Of a DNA stretch of 64,000 nt, positions 24,850 through 32,556 are shown one piece after another. The DNA comes from Streptomyces hyderabadensis. Lineage in GTDB: Bacteria; Actinomycetota; Actinomycetes; Streptomycetales; Streptomycetaceae. Below the pieces are notes generated by a model. That model was not told where the DNA came from and searched no databases. It saw only the letters and a program-made list of their open reading frames with translations. Both the position numbers and the translations under genes were made by a program. The number at the start of each line of letters is the position of its first letter. The stretch's first letter is position 1. The stretch lies in assembly GCF_020404845.1 (NCBI RefSeq), contig NZ_JAIOJZ010000018.1, forward strand, positions 62,001 to 126,000. The letters run 5' to 3'.

Positions 24850-25965
24850 TCACTCCTGGGGTGCGGCGGCGGCGGGCTTCTGGCCGGGGAAGACCGACTC
24901 GATCTCCTCGGCGGACCAGCCCTGGCGGGAGATGGCCTGGAGCTTGTCGGTCACCGGCTTGCGGACGGCCTGGTAGCGGGCCAGCGCCTCGGGCACCGTG
25001 TCCGCGGCGCGCAGCGCGTCGGCGAGCGCTCCGGCGTCCTCGATCGCGGAGTTGGCGCCCTGCCCCTGGTGGTGCAGCATCGAGTGGGCCGCGTCGCCCA
25101 CCAGGACGACCGAGTCCGAGTGCCAGGTGTCGATCGGATCGATGTCGTAGACCGCGCGGATGTTCACCAGGTCCATGTCCAGGTCGCGGGTGATGGCGAC
25201 GATGCGCTCGTCGAATCCCTCCACCGTGGCCAGCATGTCGTCCTTGGTGTTCTGCGGGTTCCACGTGCTGTCCGCGCACAGTGCGGTGATGTCGAAGGAC
25301 ACCTGGCCCCGGTGGCGCAGCGGCAGCAGGTAGACCTTGGTGCCCTTGCCGACGTACATCCGCAGGTTGTCGTCGGTGACCATGCCGTGGGCGTCGTCGG
25401 CGGGGATGACCGCGCGGTAGGCGTGCTCGCCGGAGAACACCGGCTCCTTGTCGCTGAACAGCTCCCCCCGGACCACCGACTTGATGCCGTCGGCGCCGAC
25501 GACGAGGTCGGCCTCGACGCGCTCACCGCCCGCGAAGGTGAGCACCGGGCGGTCGCCGTCGTCGTGGATGGTCTCCAGCCGGTGGCCGAGGCGCACCATG
25601 CCCTCGGGCAGCACGCCCAGCAGCGCCTCGATGAAGTCGCCCCGGTGGATCAGATGGGTGTGGGCCTGCTCCCCGTCGGCCGGCCAGGCCTCCTTCATGA
25701 TCGGCTCACCGGTCGCGGTGAGGATCTCGAAGTACTCGCTCGGCGAGCTGACCTTCGCGACCGCGTCGAAGATCCCCCACTCACGGAACCTGTTCACGGT
25801 GGACGGGCGCAGCCCGATCCCGGCACCGACCTCGCGGATCCGGGCCGCCTGCTCGTAGACGGCGACGTCCGCGCCGAGCAGGCTCAGCGCCTTGGCCGCC
25901 GCCGCGCCGCCGTATCCCGCGCCCACTACGGCGATCTTCAGTTTCTTCAGGTCCGAGGACTGCAT
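24850..25965 (-). CDS. FAD-dependent monooxygenase (salicylate/3-hydroxybenzoate hydroxylase-like)
   Basis: 371 residues. The N-terminal Rossmann motif GAGYGG with a distal YEQ, the DG motif VVGADGIKSVVR and the FAD motif VLVGDAAHSMLHHQGQGAN are the three hallmarks of group A flavoprotein hydroxylases. They insert one oxygen atom using NAD(P)H, usually on aromatic or enolic carbons. Sits 13 bases downstream of the active phosphotriesterase-like gene and precedes three hydrolases, a pattern that fits stepwise oxidation then hydrolysis of one compound. Confidence 0.9.
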   Translation of the reverse strand: MQSSDLKKLKIAVVGAGYGGAAAAKALSLLGADVAVYEQAARIREVGAGIGLRPSTVNRFREWGIFDAVAKVSSPSEYFEILTATGEPIMKEAWPADGEQAHTHLIHRGDFIEALLGVLPEGMVRLGHRLETIHDDGDRPVLTFAGGERVEADLVVGADGIKSVVRGELFSDKEPVFSGEHAYRAVIPADDAHGMVTDDNLRMYVGKGTKVYLLPLRHRGQVSFDITALCADSTWNPQNTKDDMLATVEGFDERIVAITRDLDMDLVNIRAVYDIDPIDTWHSDSVVLVGDAAHSMLHHQGQGANSAIEDAGALADALRAADTVPEALARYQAVRKPVTDKLQAISRQGWSAEEIESVFPGQKPAAAAPQE

Positions 25966-25978
25966 GGTGGTTCTCTCT

Positions 25979-26944
25979 CTACTTCTGAACGGTGAGGAAC
26001 TCGGCGGGGTTGTCGACGAAGACCGTCTTGACGGCGGCGTCGTCGAAGCCCGCGGCGCGGAGGTCCGGGATGAGGTCCTCGAAGATGTAGTTGACGGTGT
26101 GGCCCTTGACGCCCGGCCAGCCGAGCGGGCTGCAGTTCGCGTCGGCGGAGGCGAGGACCTGCTTGATCCGGCGTCCGCCGTCGACGAACCGCAGGAAGTG
26201 GTCGAGGCGTTCCTGGCGGGGCCGGGCCCAGAACGGCGGGTCGGGCAGTTCGGTCTCGTAGCCGAAGGTGTCGAAGCCGATGCGGCCGCCCTGCTCCGCG
26301 ATCCACACGTCGCGCGTCTTGTCGGCGTTGACGCCGTCGTCCACGTGCCCGAACAGCACGCGGTCCAGGGGCAGTCCCTCCTCCTCGAAGATCGCGATCG
26401 CGTTCTCGGCGTCGATCGCGAGGTGGGTGAGGATCGGGACGCCGGTGGCGAGCGCGGCGCGGGCCGCGGCCCGGTAGATGCGCTTGTCCAGGTCCGTCAT
26501 CCGGCCGCCGCGGCTCACCCCGACCTTGATGACCCCGGCGAGGCCGCCGGTGGCGCCGATGCCGACGGTGATCTCGTGGACGAACTGCCGCATCAGGTAG
26601 TCCACGTCGGCGCCCGCGAAGTGCGGCAGGGCGGTGTCGCCGCCGACGAATCCGGTGCAGGCGACGATGTGGACGCCGGTCTTCGCGGACAGCGACTTGT
26701 AGTAGTCGACGTCGCGGCCGTTGCAGATGCCGGTCGCGTCGACGAACGTGCCGCCGCCGTACTCGTGGAAGCGGCGCAGCTTCGGGACGGTCTCCTCGTA
26801 CCGCTGCTCCGGGGACTTCCACCACTTGGTGTCCAGCTCGGAGCCGGGCATGCCGTAACCGATGTGCTCGTGGACGGCCACGAGCCCCAGTTCCTCGGCG
26901 GGGACCGGCCCCAGGACCGTGTTCACTCTCGACACAACACTCAC
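25979..26944 (-). CDS. Phosphotriesterase-family hydrolase, metal site complete
   Basis: 321 residues of the PTE/amidohydrolase TIM barrel. All metal ligands can be placed: His25 and His27 (VAVHEHIG), Lys140 as the bridging carbamylated lysine (AGVIKVGVS), His174 (PILTHLA), His200 (VLFGHVDD) and Asp268 (LASADAN). PTE-family proteins in bacteria are mainly lactonases, some with promiscuous phosphotriesterase activity. Its neighbour upstream (26996-27970) is a clear paralogue that has lost these ligands. Predicted to open a lactone or hydrolyse a related ester within this operon. Confidence 0.88.
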   Translation of the reverse strand: MSVVSRVNTVLGPVPAEELGLVAVHEHIGYGMPGSELDTKWWKSPEQRYEETVPKLRRFHEYGGGTFVDATGICNGRDVDYYKSLSAKTGVHIVACTGFVGGDTALPHFAGADVDYLMRQFVHEITVGIGATGGLAGVIKVGVSRGGRMTDLDKRIYRAAARAALATGVPILTHLAIDAENAIAIFEEEGLPLDRVLFGHVDDGVNADKTRDVWIAEQGGRIGFDTFGYETELPDPPFWARPRQERLDHFLRFVDGGRRIKQVLASADANCSPLGWPGVKGHTVNYIFEDLIPDLRAAGFDDAAVKTVFVDNPAEFLTVQK

Positions 26945-26995
26945 CTTTGGAGACTTCGGGGAAAAGAGACTTGAGGGTCGTCCGGGCCGGTGCGC

Positions 26996-27970
26996 TCAGC
27001 GCACCGACAGCAGGTCGCGCGGGTTGTCCACGAGGATCCGCCGGGTGTCCTCGTCGCCGAGGCCGTGGGCCTTCAGGAGCGGGACGAAGGCGGTCAGCAG
27101 GTGGCTGTACGGCAGGTCGTTGCCCGGGTGGCCCTTGGCGACCCCGGTCGCGCTGCCGGAGAGCAGGATCCGGTCGCCGTGGCCGGCCTGTACCAGGTCG
27201 GCGACCAGGGCGGCGCGCTCGGCGTCGGTGACGTGGCCGTCGTCCTCCACGCCGATGTGGTCGAGCACGGCGTAGGCGCCGCGCCGGGCGACCTCGCGGG
27301 CCGCGTCCGCGGCGACGGCGTCCTGGCGGTCGAGGCCGCCGACGGCGACGCGGTCGGCCGGGAGCTTCTCGTCCAGGACGGCGTCGAGGTCGTGGAGGGC
27401 GTCGGCGCCGTGACGGACGGAGACCGCGACGCCGGTGGCCAGGGCGGTGCGGGCCGCACCGCGGAACAGGCTCTCGTCGGTCGCGGTCATGCCGCTGCGG
27501 GTTGCGGCGGTGGCGACCAGGCCCGCCGGGCCCCGGCGCTCCACCCGCGGGACGACCATGCCCTCGGTGACCTCCTTGGTGAAGAGGTCGGCGAACCGGT
27601 CGGCGGGCCAGGGCGTCGGCGGGTTGGTCTGCGGGGTGAGGAAGTATCCGCCGAGCAGTTCCTCCGGGCCCTGCCCGGTCGAGGCGACGATGTGGACGCC
27701 GGTGGTGCGCGAGAGGGTCTCGTACATCCGGACGTCGCGGCCGTGGAACATGCCGGTGCTGTCGACCACGGTGCCGCCGCCGTGCGCGCGGAAGTCCGTC
27801 AGCTTCGCGGCGAGGGTCTCGAAGATCTCGGCCCGGTCGATGGTGATGTCGAAGGCGTACTCGGCGCCCGGCACCACCGACAGCAGCGCCTCGTGGACCG
27901 AGACGACCCCCAGCTCCTCGGCCGGCACCGGTCCCAGGACGGTGTTCACGGTGTTGCTCTTGACGCTCAT
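26996..27970 (-). CDS. Phosphotriesterase-family paralogue lacking all metal ligands (predicted pseudoenzyme)
   Basis: 324 residues, first gene of the leftward operon. Start ATG 27970 is set by alignment with its neighbour, which shares the N-terminus VNTVLGPVPAEELG and the block VDSTGMFHGRDV. By that alignment the HxH becomes His-Glu-Ala (residues 26-28), the bridging lysine becomes Ala153, the third His becomes Arg186 (with a His just after it), the fourth becomes Gly (AVGGLDR) and the Asp becomes Ser (LLSGSAT). The reading frame, length and fold-determining segments are intact, so it is not a decayed gene. Likely non-catalytic: a regulatory or structural partner of the active copy, or a binding protein (inference). 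Confidence 0.8.
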   Translation of the reverse strand: MSVKSNTVNTVLGPVPAEELGVVSVHEALLSVVPGAEYAFDITIDRAEIFETLAAKLTDFRAHGGGTVVDSTGMFHGRDVRMYETLSRTTGVHIVASTGQGPEELLGGYFLTPQTNPPTPWPADRFADLFTKEVTEGMVVPRVERRGPAGLVATAATRSGMTATDESLFRGAARTALATGVAVSVRHGADALHDLDAVLDEKLPADRVAVGGLDRQDAVAADAAREVARRGAYAVLDHIGVEDDGHVTDAERAALVADLVQAGHGDRILLSGSATGVAKGHPGNDLPYSHLLTAFVPLLKAHGLGDEDTRRILVDNPRDLLSVR

Positions 27971-28023
27971 GCCTGCCCTCACGTGTCCGGTGGGGTGCTG
28001 CACCGCACCCTGTGGCTTCGGTC

Positions 28024-28053
28024 ACCGTAGCGATTCGGTTTACATGACGTCAA
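28024..28053 (-). promoter_or_regulatory. Candidate promoter of the leftward catabolic operon
   Basis: Reading the minus strand, TTGACG (28053-28048), an 18-base spacer and TACGGT (28029-28024) lie about 50 bases before the ATG at 27970. The -35 sits within the palindrome TGACGTCA (28045-28052), which could itself be an operator. Predicted from consensus only. Confidence 0.5.
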
Positions 28054-28150
28054 TGAAACGAACACCACGAAAAAACAATGCACCGAGGGTTGCGCGAGCG
28101 CCGCTCCGGTGAGCACCGCGGCCCCGTGCGGACACGGGAGCCCGCGCGCT

Positions 28151-28205
28151 CACATGCACGCCATGCATGTGCGGGCATGCGAATCATTCACTTGCTCGAT
28201 GTGAA
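28151..28205. promoter_or_regulatory. Two inverted repeats upstream of the P450 gene, LysR-type operator candidates
   Basis: CACATGCA (28151-28158) and TGCATGTG (28164-28171) form a perfect 8-base dyad with 5-base centre; inside it TGCA-N5-TGCA fits the T-N11-A pattern of LysR sites. A second dyad, TTCAC-N9-GTGAA, spans 28187-28205. Both lie in the 258-base divergent region between the leftward operon and the P450 gene, 24-78 bases before the P450 start. The rest of this region holds no ORF I can support. Confidence 0.5.
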
Positions 28206-28228
28206 GAGCGGCCCTTTCACTGAGGGCC

Positions 28229-29404
28229 ATGACCACCACCCCGCCCACCTCCGGCGTCGACCTGTTCGCCGACGAGGTGGTCCTCGACCCCTATCCCGTC
28301 TACGCCGAGCTGCGAGAACGCGGCCCCGTAGTCCATCTCCCCGCCAACGGCGTCTACGCGCTCACGCGGTACGACGTCGTCCGTGACGCCCTCGCGGACT
28401 GGGAGTCGTACTCCTCGGACTCGATCGCATTCAATCCGTCGGCCAACGAGGCGCTCGCGGGTACCTCACTGGCGTCCGATCCGCCGGTGCACACCCGGCT
28501 GCGTGCCGCGCTCACCGAGAACCTCTCACCGCGCGCGTTGCGCGGCCTCAAACCCCGTATCGAGGCGAAGGCCGACGCCCTCGTCGCCGAACTGGTCGAG
28601 AGGGGTTCCTTCGACGCCGTCGACGCCCTCGCCCGCGCCTTCCCGCTGGAGGTCGTCGCGGACCTGATCGGCTTCACCGGCCACGCGCGCGACAACATGC
28701 TGCGCTGGGGACAGGCCGCCATGCAGGTCCTCGGTCCCATGAACCGGCGCACGGCCGAGAACTTCCCGGTCGCCGGGGAGCTCTACGCGTGGTGTTCCCA
28801 GGTCCGGGCCGAGGATCTGGCCGAAGGGTCCGTGGGCCGCGGCATCTTCGACGCCGAGGCACGGGGCGCCGTCGAACCGGGCGCGGCCGGCCACATCATC
28901 CACCAGTACCTCGGCGCCGGTGTCGACACCACCGTGGCGGCGATCGGCAACATCGTCGCCCTCTTCGCGGCCCACCCCGACCAGCTGGACCTGGTGCGCG
29001 CCGACCCGTCGCTGGTGCCGGCCGCGTTCAACGAGGTGCTGCGGTTCTGGCCGCCGGTCAACGCCTGGGGCCGGCGCGCCACCAGGGACACCGTGATCGA
29101 AGGGACGGTCGTCCCCGCCGGCGCGCAGATCGCCGTCCTGTTCGGCGCCGGGAACCGCGACCCGCGGCACTACGAGAACCCGGACGCCTTCCTCGTGGCA
29201 CGCAACCCGGTCGACCACCTCTCGTTCGGTTACGGGCCGCACGGCTGCGCGGGCCAGGGGCTCGCCCGACTGGAGGCGCACGCCGTGATCGCGGCTCTGT
29301 CCCGGCGCGTCGGGCGCATCGTCGTCGGCCCCGAGACCCGCGTCCCCGGCAACACCACCCGGAGCATCGAGGTGCTCCCCGTCCTGGAGGTGACCTCCGT
29401 ATGA
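28229..29404 (+). CDS. Cytochrome P450
   Basis: 391 residues, a normal soluble bacterial P450. The haem loop SFGYGPHGCAGQGLARLE puts the thiolate ligand at Cys340. The K-helix ExxR is Glu269-Arg272 (NEVLRFW), and the I-helix oxygen-activation motif is GAGVDTT (229-235) with the usual acid-Thr pair. It hydroxylates or otherwise oxidises an organic substrate using electrons from the ferredoxin and reductase encoded directly downstream. The family cannot be assigned by eye. Divergent from the hydrolase/monooxygenase operon, suggesting one catabolic or modifying pathway. The region upstream has LysR-like dyads. Confidence 0.95.
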   Translation: MTTTPPTSGVDLFADEVVLDPYPVYAELRERGPVVHLPANGVYALTRYDVVRDALADWESYSSDSIAFNPSANEALAGTSLASDPPVHTRLRAALTENLSPRALRGLKPRIEAKADALVAELVERGSFDAVDALARAFPLEVVADLIGFTGHARDNMLRWGQAAMQVLGPMNRRTAENFPVAGELYAWCSQVRAEDLAEGSVGRGIFDAEARGAVEPGAAGHIIHQYLGAGVDTTVAAIGNIVALFAAHPDQLDLVRADPSLVPAAFNEVLRFWPPVNAWGRRATRDTVIEGTVVPAGAQIAVLFGAGNRDPRHYENPDAFLVARNPVDHLSFGYGPHGCAGQGLARLEAHAVIAALSRRVGRIVVGPETRVPGNTTRSIEVLPVLEVTSV

Positions 29405-29589
29405 GGATCGTTCTCGACCGCCCCCGCTGCGAGGGCCACGGCCTGTGCGAGGAGGCCGCCCCGCAGCTCATGCACCTCGACGACGAGGGTGAACTCGTCC
29501 TGGACCGCGAGGAGGTCGACGGGGCCGACGCTGCCCTGGCGAACGCCGCCGCCCGGGTGTGCCCGGTCGCCGCGCTGAGGGTCGCGTGA
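29401..29589 (+). CDS. [3Fe-4S] ferredoxin, P450 partner
   Basis: 62 residues. Cysteines follow C-x5-C near the N-terminus (RCEGHGLCEEAAP) and C-P near the C-terminus (RVCPVAAL), with the position of a fourth ligand replaced, as in the small [3Fe-4S] ferredoxins that serve Streptomyces P450s. Its ATG overlaps the P450 stop (ATGA, 29401-29404), ensuring matched synthesis. Carries electrons from the reductase to the P450. Confidence 0.95.
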   Translation: MRIVLDRPRCEGHGLCEEAAPQLMHLDDEGELVLDREEVDGADAALANAAARVCPVAALRVA

Positions 29590-30728
29590 GTGCCGGCAGG
29601 CCCCGCCGGATCGTCGTCGTGGGCAACGGCATCGCGGGGCTCACCGCGGCCGACACACTGCGCGAGGCCGGCTTCGACGGCGAACTGACCGTCGTCGGCG
29701 ACGAACGCCACCCCGCCTACAGCCGCCCGGCCCTGTCGAAGGCACTGCTGCTCGACGGCGAGGACACGGCGTCGCACGAACTCCCGCCGGCCGGTCACGG
29801 GGCGAGCGAACTGCTCGGGGTGCGCGCCACCGGACTCGATCCCGAGCGCCGGCTCGTCAGCCTCGACGACGGCACGGTCCTGCCCTACGACCGGCTCGTG
29901 CTGGCCACGGGTTCCCGGGCGCGACGGCTGTCCGACCTGCCCGAGGAGCTGACCCTGCGCGGGCTCGACGACGCGCTGGTCCTGCGCGAGCGGCTGGCGG
30001 CGAACCCGTCGGTCGTCGTCGTGGGCGGCGGTCCGCTCGGCATGGAGATCGCGTCCGGGTGCCTGGCCGTCGGCTGCCGGGTCACCCTCGTCTCGCAGGG
30101 CGCGCCGATGGCCCTCCAGCTCGGTGCGCATCTCGCCGGGGTCTTCCGCGCGGCCGCGCTCGACCGGGGTCTCACCCTCGTCAAGACCACGGCGGCGCGC
30201 CTCGAACGGGGGGACGGTGGTGTCCGGGTCGCCCTCGGCGAGGGGCCCGTCCTGGAGGCGGAGCTGACCGTCACCGCCGTCGGCGACGTGCCCAACACGC
30301 AGTGGCTCTCGGGCACGGGGCTCGTGACCAGGGGCGCCGTGCCCGTCGACGCGCGTGGGCTCGCGCGGCCCGACGTGGCGGCGGCGGGCGACCTGGCGGC
30401 GCTGCCCACCGCGCGCGGACCCCGCCGGGTCCCGTTGTGGAGCAGCGCGATCGAGCAGGCGAAGGTCGCCGCCCGGGCGCTCGTACGCGGCGCCGAGGTG
30501 CCGCCGCTGCGGCTCCAGCCGTACTTCTGGACGGAGCAGTTCGGGGTGACCCTCAAGGCGGTGGGTCACTTCCCGGTGGCCGGCGAGCCGGAGTACCTCG
30601 ACGGCGGGCCGGGCGGCGGACCGGCGCTGATGCGCTGGCCGTGCCCGGACGGCAGCGGTGACGTGGCGGCGCTCGACTACCGGATCCCGGTCCCCCGGCT
30701 GCGCCGGACGGCGCGGCCGGCGACGTAG
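29586..30728 (+). CDS. FAD-dependent ferredoxin reductase
   Basis: 380 residues from a GTG that overlaps the ferredoxin stop (GTGA, 29586-29589). Two nucleotide-binding motifs are visible: the FAD site VVVGNGIAGLTAADTL at the start and the NAD(P)H site VVVVGGGPLGMEIA near residue 145. The later VPNTQWLSGTGL and AAGDLAALP are standard for the putidaredoxin reductase/rubredoxin reductase type. A C-terminal reductase domain follows (PYFWTEQFGVTLKAVGH). It completes a dedicated three-component P450 chain. Confidence 0.93.
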   Translation: MSAGRPRRIVVVGNGIAGLTAADTLREAGFDGELTVVGDERHPAYSRPALSKALLLDGEDTASHELPPAGHGASELLGVRATGLDPERRLVSLDDGTVLPYDRLVLATGSRARRLSDLPEELTLRGLDDALVLRERLAANPSVVVVGGGPLGMEIASGCLAVGCRVTLVSQGAPMALQLGAHLAGVFRAAALDRGLTLVKTTAARLERGDGGVRVALGEGPVLEAELTVTAVGDVPNTQWLSGTGLVTRGAVPVDARGLARPDVAAAGDLAALPTARGPRRVPLWSSAIEQAKVAARALVRGAEVPPLRLQPYFWTEQFGVTLKAVGHFPVAGEPEYLDGGPGGGPALMRWPCPDGSGDVAALDYRIPVPRLRRTARPAT

Positions 30729-30738
30729 GGTTCGCCGC

Positions 30739-31662
30739 ATGGGCACGGAGGCGGACGGCAGCACGGGTACGGACCTGGACCGGCTGGCGTCGGTCAATCT
30801 CAACCTGCTGGTGCCCCTCCTCGCGCTCCTGGAGGAGCGTTCGGTGACCCGGGCCGCGCAGCGGGTCGGCCTGTCGCAGCCCGCGATGAGCCACGCACTG
30901 ACGCGGATGCGGCGGCTGCTGGGGGACGACCTCCTCGTCCCCCACCGGGCGGGGTCCACGCTCACCCCGCGCGCGCTGGAGCTGCTGGGACCGCTGCGCA
31001 GCGCGCTGCGGCAGACGGCACGGGTGGTGAACTTCCCGTCCTTCGACCCCGCCACGGACCAGCGGCTCGTCACGGTCGCCATGACCACCAGCACCGCGTT
31101 CGTCGTGGGCCCCCGGCTGACGCGGCTCGTCGCCCGGCGCGCTCCGCACGCCACGCTGCGGCTGCGTACGTTCACGGTGCCGACCGAGGCCACCTTCACC
31201 GAGCAGGGCGTCGACGTCGCGCTGATCTCGGAGGGGCACTTCTCGCCGTATCCCCGCGAGCGGCTCTACAACGACCGCTGTGTGGTGGCGGCCGCGCCGG
31301 ACACACCGCCGGAAGCGAGCGCGCTCGACCTGCTGACCACGCAGCCGCACGTCGTCGTCGACACGGAGCGCCGTGTCTTCCCGTACGCGCTGCTGGAGGA
31401 GAAGGGCATCCCCTACCGCGTCGGCCAGTTGAGCTCCGACTTCCTGCTCGTGCCCTTCCTGGTCGCACGCGCGGGCGGTGTCGCCCTGCTCCGGCACCGG
31501 GTCGCCCTCGCCATGCAGGCGCTCACCGAGCTGCGGATCGAGGAGTTCCCGTTCCCGCTTCCGGGGCTCGGGATCGACATGGTCTGGAATCCCCGGCTGG
31601 GCGACCGGCACTTCGTCGAGTGGCTGCGCGCCCTCCTGTTCGAGGCGGCCGCGCCCGCCTGA
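30739..31662 (+). CDS. LysR-family transcriptional regulator
   Basis: 307 residues, ATG 10 bases after the reductase stop. The HTH is clear at about 20-60 (SVTRAAQRVGLSQPAMSHALTRMRRLLGDDLLV), followed by a NodD/PcpR-like effector domain with FDPATDQRLVTVAMT and LPGLGIDMVWNPRLGDRHFVEWL. Being co-transcribed with the P450 operon it is the natural candidate to act at the T-N11-A dyad at 28151-28171 and control both divergent transcripts. The stop codon lies inside an 18-base tandem repeat (31651-31713). Confidence 0.9.
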   Translation: MGTEADGSTGTDLDRLASVNLNLLVPLLALLEERSVTRAAQRVGLSQPAMSHALTRMRRLLGDDLLVPHRAGSTLTPRALELLGPLRSALRQTARVVNFPSFDPATDQRLVTVAMTTSTAFVVGPRLTRLVARRAPHATLRLRTFTVPTEATFTEQGVDVALISEGHFSPYPRERLYNDRCVVAAAPDTPPEASALDLLTTQPHVVVDTERRVFPYALLEEKGIPYRVGQLSSDFLLVPFLVARAGGVALLRHRVALAMQALTELRIEEFPFPLPGLGIDMVWNPRLGDRHFVEWLRALLFEAAAPA

Positions 31663-31713
31663 CGTCCCGCGCCCGCCTGACGTCCCGCGCCCGCCTGACG
31701 TCCCGCGCCCGCC
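31651..31713. repeat. 18-base tandem repeat, 3.5 copies, spanning the LysR stop codon
   Basis: Unit GCGCCCGCCTGACGTCCC occurs at 31651-31668, 31669-31686 and 31687-31704, with a 9-base partial copy to 31713. Each unit contains TGA in the LysR frame, so the stop is present three times; the first terminates translation. Copies are identical, implying recent expansion by slippage. Confidence 0.95.
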
Positions 31714-31719
31714 GCGGGG

Positions 31720-32328
31720 TCAGTGCAGCAGCCGCACCCAGCTGGCGGCGAGTTCGCCGATCATCTGGTCACGGCTGAGCTTCCAGTCGGCGCGGTCCCA
31801 GTGCTGGGCGACGTAGTCCAGCTCGGCCATGGCGAGGACGCCCCGGAAGTGCCGCTGGTGCGGTTCGAGGCGTCCGGCTGCCTCCAGCCCGTCCTCGATG
31901 TCGCTGATGGCCTCCTCCAGCCATCGCTCGACCAGGTCGGGAAGTTCCGGATCGACCACCGAGGCGTCGCGGCCGATGCGGATGATGGGCCGGATGGCCG
32001 GCCAGATCTCGGCGGTCCGTCGCAGCCATGCCGTGATCGCCTCCGGTGTCCCCTCGGCGACGGTGGCCACAAGGTCCTGTGCCGTGGAGCCGTGTTCGGG
32101 GGAGCGGACCCGTTGCAGCGCTTCGTTGAGCTGCTCGTCGATGAGGGCTTTCATCAGGTCGCTGCGGGAGGGGAAGTACGCGTAGAAGGTCACCCGCGTG
32201 GTGCCCGCCGCGGTCGCGATGTCGTCGACCGTGGTGGCGGCGTAGCCCTTCGTCTTGAAGGTCTCCAGTCCTGACTCCAGCAGCAGACGGCGTGTCATGC
32301 GCTTCTGTGCCTCACGAAGGTTCGCCAT
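31720..32328 (-). CDS. TetR-family transcriptional regulator
   Basis: 202 residues. The HTH covers about 10-60 (YAATTVDDIATAAGTTRVTFYAYFPSRSDLMKAL). The C-terminal ligand domain is not assignable to a named subgroup, though EIWPAIRPIIRIGRD and WVRLLH at the end look well folded. Divergent from an MFS exporter (228-base gap), the classic TetR-pump arrangement, so it probably represses the exporter until a toxic ligand binds. Confidence 0.92.
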   Translation of the reverse strand: MANLREAQKRMTRRLLLESGLETFKTKGYAATTVDDIATAAGTTRVTFYAYFPSRSDLMKALIDEQLNEALQRVRSPEHGSTAQDLVATVAEGTPEAITAWLRRTAEIWPAIRPIIRIGRDASVVDPELPDLVERWLEEAISDIEDGLEAAGRLEPHQRHFRGVLAMAELDYVAQHWDRADWKLSRDQMIGELAASWVRLLH

Positions 32329-32399
32329 GCCCGGATCCTAACGTGCCGCGCACATCGAGCATACAGACCGACTCCGGACAGAACTGCCTGTACATACCC

Positions 32400-32428
32400 T
32401 TGACGCGACGTAAAGCGAATGCCATTCT
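32400..32428 (+). promoter_or_regulatory. Candidate promoter of the MFS gene
   Basis: TTGACG (32400-32405), a 17-base spacer and CATTCT (32423-32428) lie about 130 bases before the MFS start. An upstream TACAG (32362-32366)...CTGTA (32388-32392) dyad could be the TetR operator. Predicted from consensus only. Confidence 0.4.
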
Positions 32429-32556
32429 CCACGGCATCACGCCCGACTCGCGTCGTGCCCCTCTCCCCCACCGCGCACGCAGAGCCGAGCCCTTCCACGC
32501 TTCGGGTCCTCCCGCTTCCAGGGACACCCGTCTTTCCCCAGCCAGGGAGATCAGCA

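Noticed and set aside
27971..28228. Short plus-strand open frames in the P450 upstream region
   Set aside because: They cross the promoter and dyads, have irregular third positions and no RBS.
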